A stretch of 9,878 nucleotides of DNA, from positions 1 to 9,878 of the forward strand of contig SKWJ01000401.1 of NCBI GenBank assembly GCA_007128995.1, in the 5' to 3' direction. Position numbers and translations under genes: made by a program. Below, in pieces: positions 1-6,496 of the stretch (the first letter of the stretch is position 1; each line of letters opens with the position of its first letter). The DNA comes from Paracoccaceae bacterium. Lineage in GTDB: Bacteria > Pseudomonadota > Alphaproteobacteria > Rhodobacterales > Rhodobacteraceae. The notes beneath the pieces were generated by a model, which saw nothing but the letters and a program-made list of their open reading frames with translations, ran no database searches and was not told the origin of the DNA.

Positions 1-53
1 TCGATGCCGCGCGCGCGGTCATCCGGGGACTTGGCGCATCAGGAAAGGCGTAA
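1..53 (+). CDS. C-terminal end of an unidentified upstream gene (partial)
   Basis: A reading frame open from the left edge (first complete codon at 3) ends in TAA at 51-53. It encodes DAARAVIRGLGASGKA, which has the alanine- and glycine-rich composition of an ordinary protein C-terminus. The stop is one base before the iolG start codon at 55, the spacing expected of consecutive genes in one operon, and the iolG ribosome binding site (AGGAAAGG at 41-48) lies inside these last codons. Only 16 residues are visible, so no family can be assigned. A chance open frame this short cannot be excluded; the tight junction is the main argument. Confidence 0.5.
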   Translation, partial: DAARAVIRGLGASGKA

Positions 54-54
54 G

Positions 55-1047
55 ATGCTGAGAATAGGGCTACTGGGGTGTGGGCGGATCGGGCAGGTTC
101 ATGCGCGCAGCCTTCAGGCGCTGGAGGGCGCACAGATCGTGGCAGTTGCCGATGCGGTGCCCGCCGCCGCGCAGGGACTGGCCGCAACAACCGGGGCAGA
201 TATACGCGCCGTGGATGAGATCCTCGTGGCGGCAGATGTGGATGCTGTCATCATCGGCACGCCCACAGACAGCCATTTTGACCAGATCATCGGCGCTGCG
301 AAGCATGGCAAAGCGATCTTCTGCGAAAAGCCGGTCGATATGTCGGTGGACAACATCCACGCCTGCATGGATGCAGTCAACACGGCAGGCGTGCCCTTCA
401 TGACTGGTTTCAACCGCCGGTTTGACCCGAATTTCGCGGCTTTGCGGTCCCGTATCCGGGCCGGTGATATTGGCGCGGTGGAACTTGTCACGATCACGTC
501 GCGCGATCCGTCACCGCCCCCGATCTCCTATATCGAACGCTCTGGCGGGCTGTTTCGGGACATGATGATCCATGATTTCGACATGGCGCGTTTCTTGATG
601 GGCGAGGAATTTATCCGCCTGCACGCGGTCGGCAGTGCCCTTGTCGATTCCGAGATCGGGGTCGCGGGGGATGTGGACACCGCAGCTGTGATCCTGACCA
701 CAGCCAGCGGGCGGATTTGCCAGATTTCCAATTCCCGCAGGGCGTCTTACGGGTATGACCAGCGTATCGAGGTGCATGGCGCAGATGGGATGCTGCGTGC
801 TGAAAACCAGCTTGAAAGCACTGTTGAAATTGCCACCAAAGCCGGTTTTCGCCGCGATCCGGCGCAGCATTTCTTTCTGGAACGCTACGGGGCGGCCTAT
901 CTTGCGGAAATGCGAGCCTTTGTTGCGGCGGCAACGGGTGGCGCAAGCGCTGACCCCGGCATCGTTGACGGGCTGCGCGCGCAGATCATGGCTGATGCCG
1001 CAACCCTGTCGAGAGAGCGTGGCCAGCCTGTCGAGCTTGCCGTTTAG
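55..1047 (+). CDS. iolG: Inositol 2-dehydrogenase (Gfo/Idh/MocA family)
   Basis: This 330-residue cytoplasmic NAD-dependent enzyme probably oxidises myo-inositol to 2-keto-myo-inositol (scyllo-inosose), the first step of inositol catabolism. Seen: an N-terminal Rossmann fold with GCGRIG at residues 8-13; the family EKP motif at 91-93 (Lys92); and Asp169 and His173 in the FRDMMIHDFDMARF stretch. These correspond to the catalytic Lys, Asp and His of characterised IolG proteins. The segment ITSRDPSPPPISYIERSGG is very typical of the inositol branch rather than of generic sugar oxidoreductases. The length matches rhizobial Idh. The ATG at 55 is preferred over the ATG at 4 because AGGAAAGG lies at 41-48 and the Rossmann strand begins immediately after it. 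The gene probably forms an operon with the gene ending at 53. Its stop overlaps the end of the convergent small gene by 4 bases. A related polyol such as scyllo- or chiro-inositol is possible as substrate. Confidence 0.87.
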   Translation: MLRIGLLGCGRIGQVHARSLQALEGAQIVAVADAVPAAAQGLAATTGADIRAVDEILVAADVDAVIIGTPTDSHFDQIIGAAKHGKAIFCEKPVDMSVDNIHACMDAVNTAGVPFMTGFNRRFDPNFAALRSRIRAGDIGAVELVTITSRDPSPPPISYIERSGGLFRDMMIHDFDMARFLMGEEFIRLHAVGSALVDSEIGVAGDVDTAAVILTTASGRICQISNSRRASYGYDQRIEVHGADGMLRAENQLESTVEIATKAGFRRDPAQHFFLERYGAAYLAEMRAFVAAATGGASADPGIVDGLRAQIMADAATLSRERGQPVELAV

Positions 1048-1238
1048 TCCGTGCTGTCTGAACGCCAGTTCAGCACAAGATGCCAGGCCAGAAAGCCGCC
1101 AATCGCGGCCGACAGATAGGCCCAGATCGGGTTGCCGATGCTCCATTCGACGCTTGCCCAGACAAATGGCGCTGCAACCAGCAGGTAGCGGCGCCATTTG
1201 GGGCGATAGAACGGATGGGCCGGGTCAATCAGTCTCAT
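1044..1238 (-). CDS. Small two-helix membrane protein, function unknown
   Basis: A 64-residue protein beginning MRLIDPAHPFYRPKWRRYL. It has two hydrophobic stretches, about residues 19-32 (LLVAAPFVWASVEW) and 36-56 (NPIWAYLSAAIGGFLAWHLVL), separated by a short turn, with a basic patch (RPKWRR) before the first. This predicts a small inner-membrane hairpin. Short proteins with a similar 'DPxHPFxRPxWRR' start are familiar from Rhodobacteraceae genomes (recollection, not a search). No function is known to me. The start has AGGA directly abutting the ATG, a poor ribosome-binding-site spacing. The ATG overlaps the TGA of a short upstream frame (ATGA at 1235-1238), so translation may be coupled. 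The gene lies downstream of the dioxygenase on the same strand, separated by 84 bases that contain a strong hairpin. Its stop (TAA, 1044-1046) overlaps the iolG stop. Confidence 0.7.
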   Translation of the reverse strand: MRLIDPAHPFYRPKWRRYLLVAAPFVWASVEWSIGNPIWAYLSAAIGGFLAWHLVLNWRSDSTD

Positions 1239-1264
1239 TCCTGCAGGTCTTTCATCAGGATCAT
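1235..1264 (-). other. Possible leader mini-ORF coupled to the small membrane protein gene
   Basis: On the minus strand, ATG at 1264 opens a nine-codon frame (MILMKDLQE) with a second in-frame ATG at 1255. Its TGA (1237-1235) overlaps the ATG of the membrane-protein gene as ATGA. The upstream ATG lies in the 3' arm of the hairpin at 1259-1290. The arrangement would allow termination-reinitiation, helping a start codon whose own Shine-Dalgarno is badly spaced. No clear ribosome binding site for the mini-ORF itself is seen, and the frame continues open upstream into the dioxygenase gene in another reading frame, so it may be incidental. Confidence 0.25.
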
Positions 1265-1290
1265 GTCAATCTTCGCAGATTGACATGATC
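1259..1290 (-). terminator. 14-bp perfect hairpin with GCGA loop (attenuator, terminator or mRNA stabiliser)
   Basis: GATCATGTCAATCT at 1259-1272 is the exact reverse complement of AGATTGACATGATC at 1277-1290, separated by four bases (TCGC, 1273-1276). In minus-strand RNA the loop reads GCGA, a GNRA tetraloop, which is unusually stable and suggests selection as RNA. The element sits 33 bases past the dioxygenase stop and ends 20 bases before the small-protein start. No U-tract follows on either strand, so it is not a classic intrinsic terminator. A 3'-end stabiliser of the dioxygenase mRNA, partial attenuator, or protein-binding palindrome are all possible. Confidence 0.55.
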
Positions 1291-1322
1291 TCAGCAAGAG
1301 CACGCGGCGATGCGCTGCACCT

Positions 1323-2507
1323 TCAAGGCATTTGCCGCGCAGCCAAAGCCTCCAGCGCTTCTGCCAAGGCTTGCGCTGTCCAGCCCTCCACCACAGCCTC
1401 GCGCAGGATGGCTTTTTGCGTTTTTGGTGCCAGCCCGCCGTCAGGTGGATCACGATCAAGGTTGGTCGGAAAGGAATACCCTTCTGCCGCAGCGCCCAAC
1501 ACTGCCTCCAGACCATCATCCGGCATTTGTCCGGCTGCCATCCGGGCGCACAGGGCCGGAAAGACAGCTTTGCAAATGGCGATGCGGTCAACGGTTTCCA
1601 TTGCGCGTCCAAATGCCGAAGACACTTGCAACAGGTTTACCATACGGTGAATGTCGGCGCTTTTATTGGCTCCGGCGGCGTGAAACAGCGCAGGATTGAA
1701 GAAAATCGCATCCCCCATCTCAAGGGGCAGTTGTACACAATGTGCTTCGAAATGCGCGCGGAAGTCATCGCGCCGCCATGCCGCATAGCCCGGTCTGTAC
1801 AATTGCGAAAACGGCAAAAGCTTGGTTGGGCCTGCGGCAATCGGCATGTCACAATGCGCAATTCCGCCTTGCAGGGTCATCAGCGGCGACAGGTCATGCA
1901 CATGGGCCGGATAGGACGCACTGATGTCAGCGGTCTGAAACCCAAGATGATAATCGCGGTGCGCCTGCTGTGCCTGCCCGCCGGGATGCACAAGATTGAT
2001 TTGCGCGGTCATCTGATAGTTCGGTCCCAACCATGCCTCGCAGGCGGCATCGATGGCAGGGCTGGAAAAATAGCGGATAAAGGTGGCAGGCGAGTCCAGT
2101 GCCAGTTTCTGCAGTGAATTCCAGATCCGGTCATTGCTGCCGGCTGCCGCGAAATGATCCGCCGCCGCGCCGCCCGCCGCCCGTTCCGCTGCGATCACCC
2201 GCTCATAGCACGCCGTGGCCTGATCAATCGCATCATGGTCAGGGCAGGCCTGTTTCAGCACGAACACCCCGGCACCATGTTGCAAGACGCGCGCCCATTC
2301 CGCCATCAGGACGCGCCGACTGGCAGTTTGCCCCAGCATGGGCGACAGCGCTGTCATGTCGTAGATGGGCACATTTTGCAGGGTCTTTTGCGCATGGGGA
2401 ATTGCGGCAAGATCGGTTTTCTGGGCTGTCAGGGCCGAAAATTCCGCCAGATCACAGGCAGATTCGTCGTAAAACCCCGTCGTGGGTACGGCAAGATCAA
2501 GTGTCAT
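1323..2507 (-). CDS. Phytanoyl-CoA dioxygenase (PhyH) family Fe(II)/2-oxoglutarate oxygenase
   Basis: A 394-residue protein of the PhyH branch of non-haem iron oxygenases, which hydroxylate small substrates using O2 and 2-oxoglutarate and release succinate and CO2. Seen: the HxD iron motif in QQAHRDYHLGF (His183, Asp185), the distal histidine in FNPALFHAAGAN (His276), and an arginine 12 residues later (Arg288, IHRMVNLL) in the position that usually binds the 2-oxoglutarate carboxylate. The set is complete, so the enzyme should be active. The protein is longer than typical PhyH members (about 280-300), with an extra N-terminal region and an alpha-helical C-terminal tail of about 70 residues. 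The start at 2507 is chosen because GGAGG lies 8 bases upstream; an ATG 15 codons upstream lacks such a site. Divergent from a LacI-type regulator, which probably controls it, and near iolG. The substrate is unknown; a polyol, polyol derivative or compatible solute would fit the context, but this is inference. Confidence 0.8.
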   Translation of the reverse strand: MTLDLAVPTTGFYDESACDLAEFSALTAQKTDLAAIPHAQKTLQNVPIYDMTALSPMLGQTASRRVLMAEWARVLQHGAGVFVLKQACPDHDAIDQATACYERVIAAERAAGGAAADHFAAAGSNDRIWNSLQKLALDSPATFIRYFSSPAIDAACEAWLGPNYQMTAQINLVHPGGQAQQAHRDYHLGFQTADISASYPAHVHDLSPLMTLQGGIAHCDMPIAAGPTKLLPFSQLYRPGYAAWRRDDFRAHFEAHCVQLPLEMGDAIFFNPALFHAAGANKSADIHRMVNLLQVSSAFGRAMETVDRIAICKAVFPALCARMAAGQMPDDGLEAVLGAAAEGYSFPTNLDRDPPDGGLAPKTQKAILREAVVEGWTAQALAEALEALAARQMP

Positions 2508-2593
2508 GGTGGCATCCTCCAACATTGCAACATCTCTGATCCTAGCGCGCAATACCCTTGCCTTCTGAGAAAATTCACATCAGAAACACATCA
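2508..2593. promoter_or_regulatory. Divergent dioxygenase/LacI promoter region with a candidate operator
   Basis: These 86 bases separate the two divergent start codons and must carry both promoters unless transcription enters from elsewhere. The best symmetric element is an inverted repeat TTCTGA (2563-2568) / TCAGAA (2580-2585) with an 11-base spacer, ending 8 bases before the LacI start and therefore placed to block it. A GCGCGC core at 2545-2550 is a second possible centre, as LacI-family operators often have a central CG. No convincing -35/-10 pair was found. GGAGG for the dioxygenase start lies at 2516-2520 (minus strand). Confidence 0.4.
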
Positions 2594-3607
2594 ATGACAC
2601 ATCGGTTCCCGATCAAGGAGATTGCGCGGCAGGCGGGGCTTGGAACAGCCACTGTTGACCGTGTGCTGAACAACCGGCCCAATGTCAGCCCGCAAACACG
2701 CAAGCGGGTTGATCTGGCCTTGCGAGAGTTGACAGCACAGGAAGCGCAACTGGCCGCGCGCGGCAGACGGATGTATCTGGACGTGCTGGCAGAAGCGCCC
2801 ACACGCTTCTCGCGTGAAATCCGGAAGGCGGCGGAAACTGCGCTCAACGCCTTCCCCGCAGCCGCAATCCGGGTCCGCTTTCAGTTTCATGAAATCATGT
2901 CCGAAGCCGAAACCCTGAGCGCGTTGACGCGCCTGTCAAAGCGGGGCAGTGATGGTATCTGCCTGAAAGCGCGCGACACACCTGCAATCCGCGCCATGAT
3001 CGAGACATTGGCAAAGGCCAATATTCCCGTATTTACGCTTGTCACCGACCTGCCGGGAAGTGCGCGCAAAGGGTATTTTGGCCTCGACAATGCCCAAGCG
3101 GGGCGCATTGCGGCGTATCTGATCGCCCAGAGCCTGCCCAGACAGCGGGCGACAATTCTGACATCGCGCAGCCAGGACAGCTTCAGGGGCGAGTCGGATC
3201 GACTTCGGGCCTTTCGTGACCAGATCACCGCCTTCAGGCCGCAGACACGGTTCATTGACGCAAGCGGGGGCGCAGGGATGACCGCGGCGACCGGCAGAGC
3301 ACTTGATGCGCTCTTGTCCGACTGCGATGACATTTCGGCGGTCTACTCCATGGGGGGCGGCAATGCGGCCATCTTGAGGAAGCTGGCTGATCATCAACTG
3401 CGCCCCGCAGTCTTTATCGCGCATGATCTGGACCGGGAGAACCGCCATCTGCTCGCGCAGGGCGCGATCAGCTATGTCTTGCATCATGATCTGTCGCAAG
3501 ATCTTCTGCATTTGTTTTCCATGGCCTGCGACATGCGCGCTGCGGAAACATCCACAGAAAACACAGGCTCAAGCGCGATACAGATCATCACGCCCTACAA
3601 TCTATAG
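2594..3607 (+). CDS. LacI-family transcriptional regulator
   Basis: A 337-residue DNA-binding regulator. The N-terminus (MTHRFPIKEIARQAGLGTAT, then VDRVLNNRPNVSPQTRKRV) is a standard LacI helix-turn-helix at about residues 6-25, with a hinge helix near 45-60. The rest is a periplasmic-binding-protein-like effector domain to about residue 325. Readable landmarks include GYFGLDNAQAGRIAAYLIA and VYSMGGGNAAILRKL, as in sugar- or polyol-sensing members. The ATG at 2594 is preferred because LacI proteins start a few residues before the HTH; a TTG at 2558 would add 12 residues with no clear benefit. The ribosome binding site is weak, suggesting low expression. It is divergent from the PhyH oxygenase and close to iolG, so the likely targets are the oxygenase and possibly inositol genes. 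The ligand is not readable; an inositol or pentose derivative is a guess. Confidence 0.87.
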   Translation: MTHRFPIKEIARQAGLGTATVDRVLNNRPNVSPQTRKRVDLALRELTAQEAQLAARGRRMYLDVLAEAPTRFSREIRKAAETALNAFPAAAIRVRFQFHEIMSEAETLSALTRLSKRGSDGICLKARDTPAIRAMIETLAKANIPVFTLVTDLPGSARKGYFGLDNAQAGRIAAYLIAQSLPRQRATILTSRSQDSFRGESDRLRAFRDQITAFRPQTRFIDASGGAGMTAATGRALDALLSDCDDISAVYSMGGGNAAILRKLADHQLRPAVFIAHDLDRENRHLLAQGAISYVLHHDLSQDLLHLFSMACDMRAAETSTENTGSSAIQIITPYNL

Positions 3608-3733
3608 TGCATCTTTGGATTGATCTGCCCGGATCAGATAAATGCTGTTGCGGACGCGCTCCTCAGATCGGGATGTGTCTGGTTGGTTGGGATCCGGATA
3701 TCGCAATCTTTTGACACCTATCTATACTGGCAG
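3608..3733. other. Gene-free stretch downstream of the LacI regulator
   Basis: No coding signal recognised. A weak 5-bp hairpin, TGATC (3621-3625) / GATCA (3632-3636), lies just past the regulator stop; it has no T-tract and is too short to call a terminator. The rest has no repeat or gene that I can identify and may be part of the decayed insertion to its right. Confidence 0.4.
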
Positions 3734-3929
3734 TTCGCGAACATACTGACTGATCTCGTGGGTGTTCCCTGCAGATGGCACACATACCATTCTGACCGAC
3801 AACGGCATCCAGTTCGCAGAGCAGCCCCGCAACCGGAACATCGCCTGATTGGGGCCGCTGCAAGGCCTGGACTTCAGTGCCGGACATTCCATCGTCACTC
3901 CGGTCCACCAGCAGCCGGGACTGAGCTCG
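3734..3929 (+). pseudogene. Degenerate IS481-family transposase remnant
   Basis: Three separated stretches match the conserved C-terminal half of IS481-type DDE transposases, whose consensus as I recall it includes VPYRIHTILTDNGIQF and ends near HQMPGLNT. Frame A, from 3734, reads FANILTDLVGVPCRWHT. About four extra bases near 3785-3788 shift the frame. Frame B, from 3789, reads ILTDNGIQFAEQPRNRN, including the TDNG motif that carries the second catalytic Asp (codon 3798-3800), and hits TGA at 3846. Further along in the same frame, 3891-3929 reads IVTPVHQQPGLSS, resembling the extreme C-terminus. Roughly 100 residues that normally lie between these parts are missing, so there has been an internal deletion as well as a frameshift and a stop. 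The N-terminal half is absent. It is inactive. Terminal inverted repeats were not identified. It lies between two convergent, functionally separate gene blocks. Confidence 0.75.
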
Positions 3930-3952
3930 GGGGCTGTCAGGATCGCAGAAGA

Positions 3953-6394
3953 TCACGCCTTGGGTTTCTGCGACAGAGGATCAAAGGCAGACTCGAGATG
4001 CGCGCGGGCGGCAAAATGTTCGCCAGCAATGTCGATCTCCCACAAACCACTCTGCAGGAAATCTATGTCCACACCCGTCTCGTTCGTCACGAGGCCCAGC
4101 CCAACTGCCCGGCCCAGACTATAGCCGTAGAATCCCGACCGCAATTCGCCCACTGGCTTCCCGTCGCGCAGGACCGCCTCGCCACCCCAAAGCATGGGCG
4201 TATCATTCTCCAGCGTGAACTGAATGATACGACGCGTGGGCGGCCCGCATGCCTTGGTCGAAAGCAGCGCCTCACGACCAAGGAAGGCGGTTTTTTTCCA
4301 GCCCACGGCAAAGCCGAGGCCCGCCTCGAGGGGGCTTATGTCTGGCGTCAACTCGCGTGACCACGCACGATACCCTTTTTCCAGACGCATGGAGTCGATT
4401 GCATAATAACCTGCATCGACAAGACCCAGATCACTGCCGCATTGGTGCAGCAGGTCGTAGATGCTGACCGCCATGTCGGTTGGGATCACCAGCTCCCAGC
4501 CCAGCTCACCCACATAGGTTATCCGATTGGCGAGACCCGTGCCATGGCCAAGGTCGATTTCCTGCACCGTTGAGAAGGGGAACGCATCATTCGACAGATC
4601 GGCGGGCGTGATGCGCGCAAGCAATGCGCGCGACTGCGGCCCCATAACTGCGATCACCGCATAGGCCGATGTTACATCCGTGATGAATGCATGAGCGGTC
4701 GCGTCGAGATTGCGCGAGATCCAGTCCATGTCTCGTACCGGCTGCGCTGAGCCAGTGATCAGCAAAAAGCGATCCTGCGCCAACCGCAGCACGGTCAGGT
4801 CGCTTTCAAAGCCTCCGCGTTCGTTGAGCATGGCGGTATAGACTGTGCGCCCCGGCAAGACGTCGATATTGGCTGCACAGATCCGGTTCAACTCGCGCGC
4901 AGCGTCGCGGCCCTGTACCAGCAGCTTTCCGAAAGAGCTCTGATCGAAGATCGCCACGCCTTCGCGTGTGGCCTTCACCTCGCGGGCGACGGCGGCATCC
5001 CAATTCTGTCGGCCAAATGCATAGTCGATTGCACTGTGATGGCCGGGCCCAGCGAAGAAATTCGCGCGCTCCCATCCCATCTTGGAACCGAAACTGGCCC
5101 CCTTGGCGGCAAGCCGGTCATAAAGGGCCGACCGGCGTAGCGGGCGGCCCGTGTCGAGTTCACGATTGGGCCAGGGCATTGCGTAATGCAGGCCCAGTGT
5201 TTCCTTCACCCGGTCGTGCAGCCAGGCGCTGTTGTTGTTGAACCGCGCAAAGCGACGGATGTCGACCGGCCACAGATCCAAGGTCGGCGATCTGTTCACG
5301 ATCCATTCTGCCAGTGCGCGACCGGCGCCGCCTGCGCTGGCGATTCCCATTGAGTTGAACCCTGCACCAACGAAGAAATTTCGCAACTCGGGTGCTTCGC
5401 CCAGTATGAAGTTATTGTCAGGCGTGAAGCTTTCAGGTCCGTTGTAGAACGCCTTGATCTCGGCATCGGCCAACCGAGGGACTCGGATCAAGGCATTTTC
5501 CATCAGGATCTCGAACTGGTCCCAGTCGTCCGGCAGCAGAGAGAATTCAAAATTATCAGGGATACCATTCATCCCCCAAGGCTTGGCTTCGGGTTCGAAC
5601 CCGCCCATCACAAGCCCGCCAACTTCTTCCTTGAAGTAGATATACCCGTCAGGGTCACGCATTACGGGCAGATCGGGATGCACCCCGTCAATCTGGCCAG
5701 TGACGATATACATATGCTCTGCCGAATGCAGCGGCACTGATACGCCACACATTTGGCCGACCTGACGCGCCCATTGCCCTGCACAGTTCACCACAATCTC
5801 GGCGGCGATGTTGCCTTGGTCAGTTTGCACGCCTGTAGCGCGCCCGTCCTTTGTGCTGATCCCGGTCACGCGGATTTTTTCGACGACACAGGCACCGCGA
5901 TTGCGCGCGCCCTTGACCAGTGATTGCGTCAAGTCGGTTGGGTTGGCCTTGCCATCACCGGGCAGCCAGACAGCGCCTTTGATATCCGCGATATCCATCA
6001 CCGGCCAGAGCGCGCCCGCCTCGGAGGACGAGATCACTTCAACCTCAACCCCTTGGGCGCGTGCAGCAGCGGCTGTGCGCCGAAGCTGTGTCATCCGCGC
6101 GTCTGTGCGCGCGACTGAGAGCGAACCGCAGTTCTTCCAGCCTGTCGCTAGGCCAGTCTCGGCTTCAAGCCCAGCGTAGAGCTCTGTCGAATAACGGATC
6201 AGCCCGGTCATGTTGGAATGGCTGCGCAATTGCCCGACAAGCCCGGCGGCGTGCCAGGTGGTTCCCCCGGACAGTCGCCCCTGTTCCAGCAGAACAACAT
6301 CTTTCCAGCCAAGTTTGGTCAAGTGATAGGCAACAGAGCAGCCGATGATACCGCCACCGACAATGACCACGCGCGCATGCGAAGGAAGGGACAT
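3953..6394 (-). CDS. FAD-dependent dehydrogenase fused to a GcvT-like folate domain (dimethylglycine/sarcosine dehydrogenase family)
   Basis: An 813-residue two-part flavoenzyme. The N-terminal DAO domain (about 1-400) opens with a dinucleotide-binding motif, VVIVGGGIIG (residues 9-18), followed by SGGTTWHAAGL. His48 in this motif corresponds to the histidine that carries covalent FAD in dimethylglycine and sarcosine dehydrogenases. The C-terminal half (about 430-800) is an aminomethyltransferase (GcvT) domain; YVGELGWELVIP (GELGWE near 629-634) is its hallmark folate-site motif. Enzymes of this build oxidise an N-methyl amine and pass the one-carbon unit to tetrahydrofolate, giving 5,10-methylene-THF; electrons go to an electron-transfer flavoprotein or O2. 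The length is normal and both ends look intact. The ATG at 6394 is chosen because GGAG lies 7 bases upstream; an in-frame start 13 codons earlier has no such site. It follows a DeoR regulator and an ABC importer on the same strand, so the substrate is probably imported by that transporter. Dimethylglycine, sarcosine and other N-methyl compounds cannot be told apart here. Confidence 0.85.
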   Translation of the reverse strand: MSLPSHARVVIVGGGIIGCSVAYHLTKLGWKDVVLLEQGRLSGGTTWHAAGLVGQLRSHSNMTGLIRYSTELYAGLEAETGLATGWKNCGSLSVARTDARMTQLRRTAAAARAQGVEVEVISSSEAGALWPVMDIADIKGAVWLPGDGKANPTDLTQSLVKGARNRGACVVEKIRVTGISTKDGRATGVQTDQGNIAAEIVVNCAGQWARQVGQMCGVSVPLHSAEHMYIVTGQIDGVHPDLPVMRDPDGYIYFKEEVGGLVMGGFEPEAKPWGMNGIPDNFEFSLLPDDWDQFEILMENALIRVPRLADAEIKAFYNGPESFTPDNNFILGEAPELRNFFVGAGFNSMGIASAGGAGRALAEWIVNRSPTLDLWPVDIRRFARFNNNSAWLHDRVKETLGLHYAMPWPNRELDTGRPLRRSALYDRLAAKGASFGSKMGWERANFFAGPGHHSAIDYAFGRQNWDAAVAREVKATREGVAIFDQSSFGKLLVQGRDAARELNRICAANIDVLPGRTVYTAMLNERGGFESDLTVLRLAQDRFLLITGSAQPVRDMDWISRNLDATAHAFITDVTSAYAVIAVMGPQSRALLARITPADLSNDAFPFSTVQEIDLGHGTGLANRITYVGELGWELVIPTDMAVSIYDLLHQCGSDLGLVDAGYYAIDSMRLEKGYRAWSRELTPDISPLEAGLGFAVGWKKTAFLGREALLSTKACGPPTRRIIQFTLENDTPMLWGGEAVLRDGKPVGELRSGFYGYSLGRAVGLGLVTNETGVDIDFLQSGLWEIDIAGEHFAARAHLESAFDPLSQKPKA

Positions 6395-6496
6395 GCAGAG
6401 TCTCCAGATCAACGAAGAATCACATAAATCCACATATAATCACTCATTACAACAGAAAATCGGATGGATCTGTTCAGGACTGTTGGGAATCTCCTC
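6395..6496 (-). promoter_or_regulatory. AT-rich leader with tandem repeats: candidate DeoR operator/promoter of the dehydrogenase gene
   Basis: The 102 bases between the regulator stop and the dehydrogenase start include an unusually AT-rich patch at 6418-6450 in otherwise GC-rich DNA. On the plus strand, CACATAAATC (6421-6430) is followed directly by CACATATAATC (6431-6441), an imperfect tandem repeat; on the minus strand it reads GATTATATGTG then GATTTATGTG. DeoR-family regulators often bind short direct repeats near their target promoters, and the gene for one lies immediately upstream. Possible -10-like sequence occurs on the minus strand within the repeat (TATATG), but no good -35 was found. 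A separate promoter here would let the dehydrogenase be expressed independently of the transporter. Confidence 0.4.

Noticed and set aside
511..1197. Minus-strand open frame opposite iolG (228 codons)
   Set aside because: A shadow of the GC-rich iolG codons with no family features; iolG has all its motifs.
1332..2117. Plus-strand open frame opposite the dioxygenase gene (261 codons)
   Set aside because: No recognisable family and an implausible composition; the opposite strand encodes a complete PhyH protein with intact catalytic residues.
2558..2593. TTG start for the LacI regulator
   Set aside because: Adds 12 non-family residues; the ATG at 2594 gives the canonical LacI N-terminus.
3621..3636. 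Possible terminator after the LacI regulator
   Set aside because: Only a 5-bp stem with a 6-base loop and no T-tract.
3953..4360. Plus-strand open frame continuing from the intergenic region into the 3' end of the dehydrogenase
   Set aside because: No recognisable domain; the minus strand encodes the GcvT domain here.
6434..6439. Plus-strand TATAAT hexamer
   Set aside because: No -35 element at the right distance and no plus-strand gene downstream; it arises from the AT-rich repeat.
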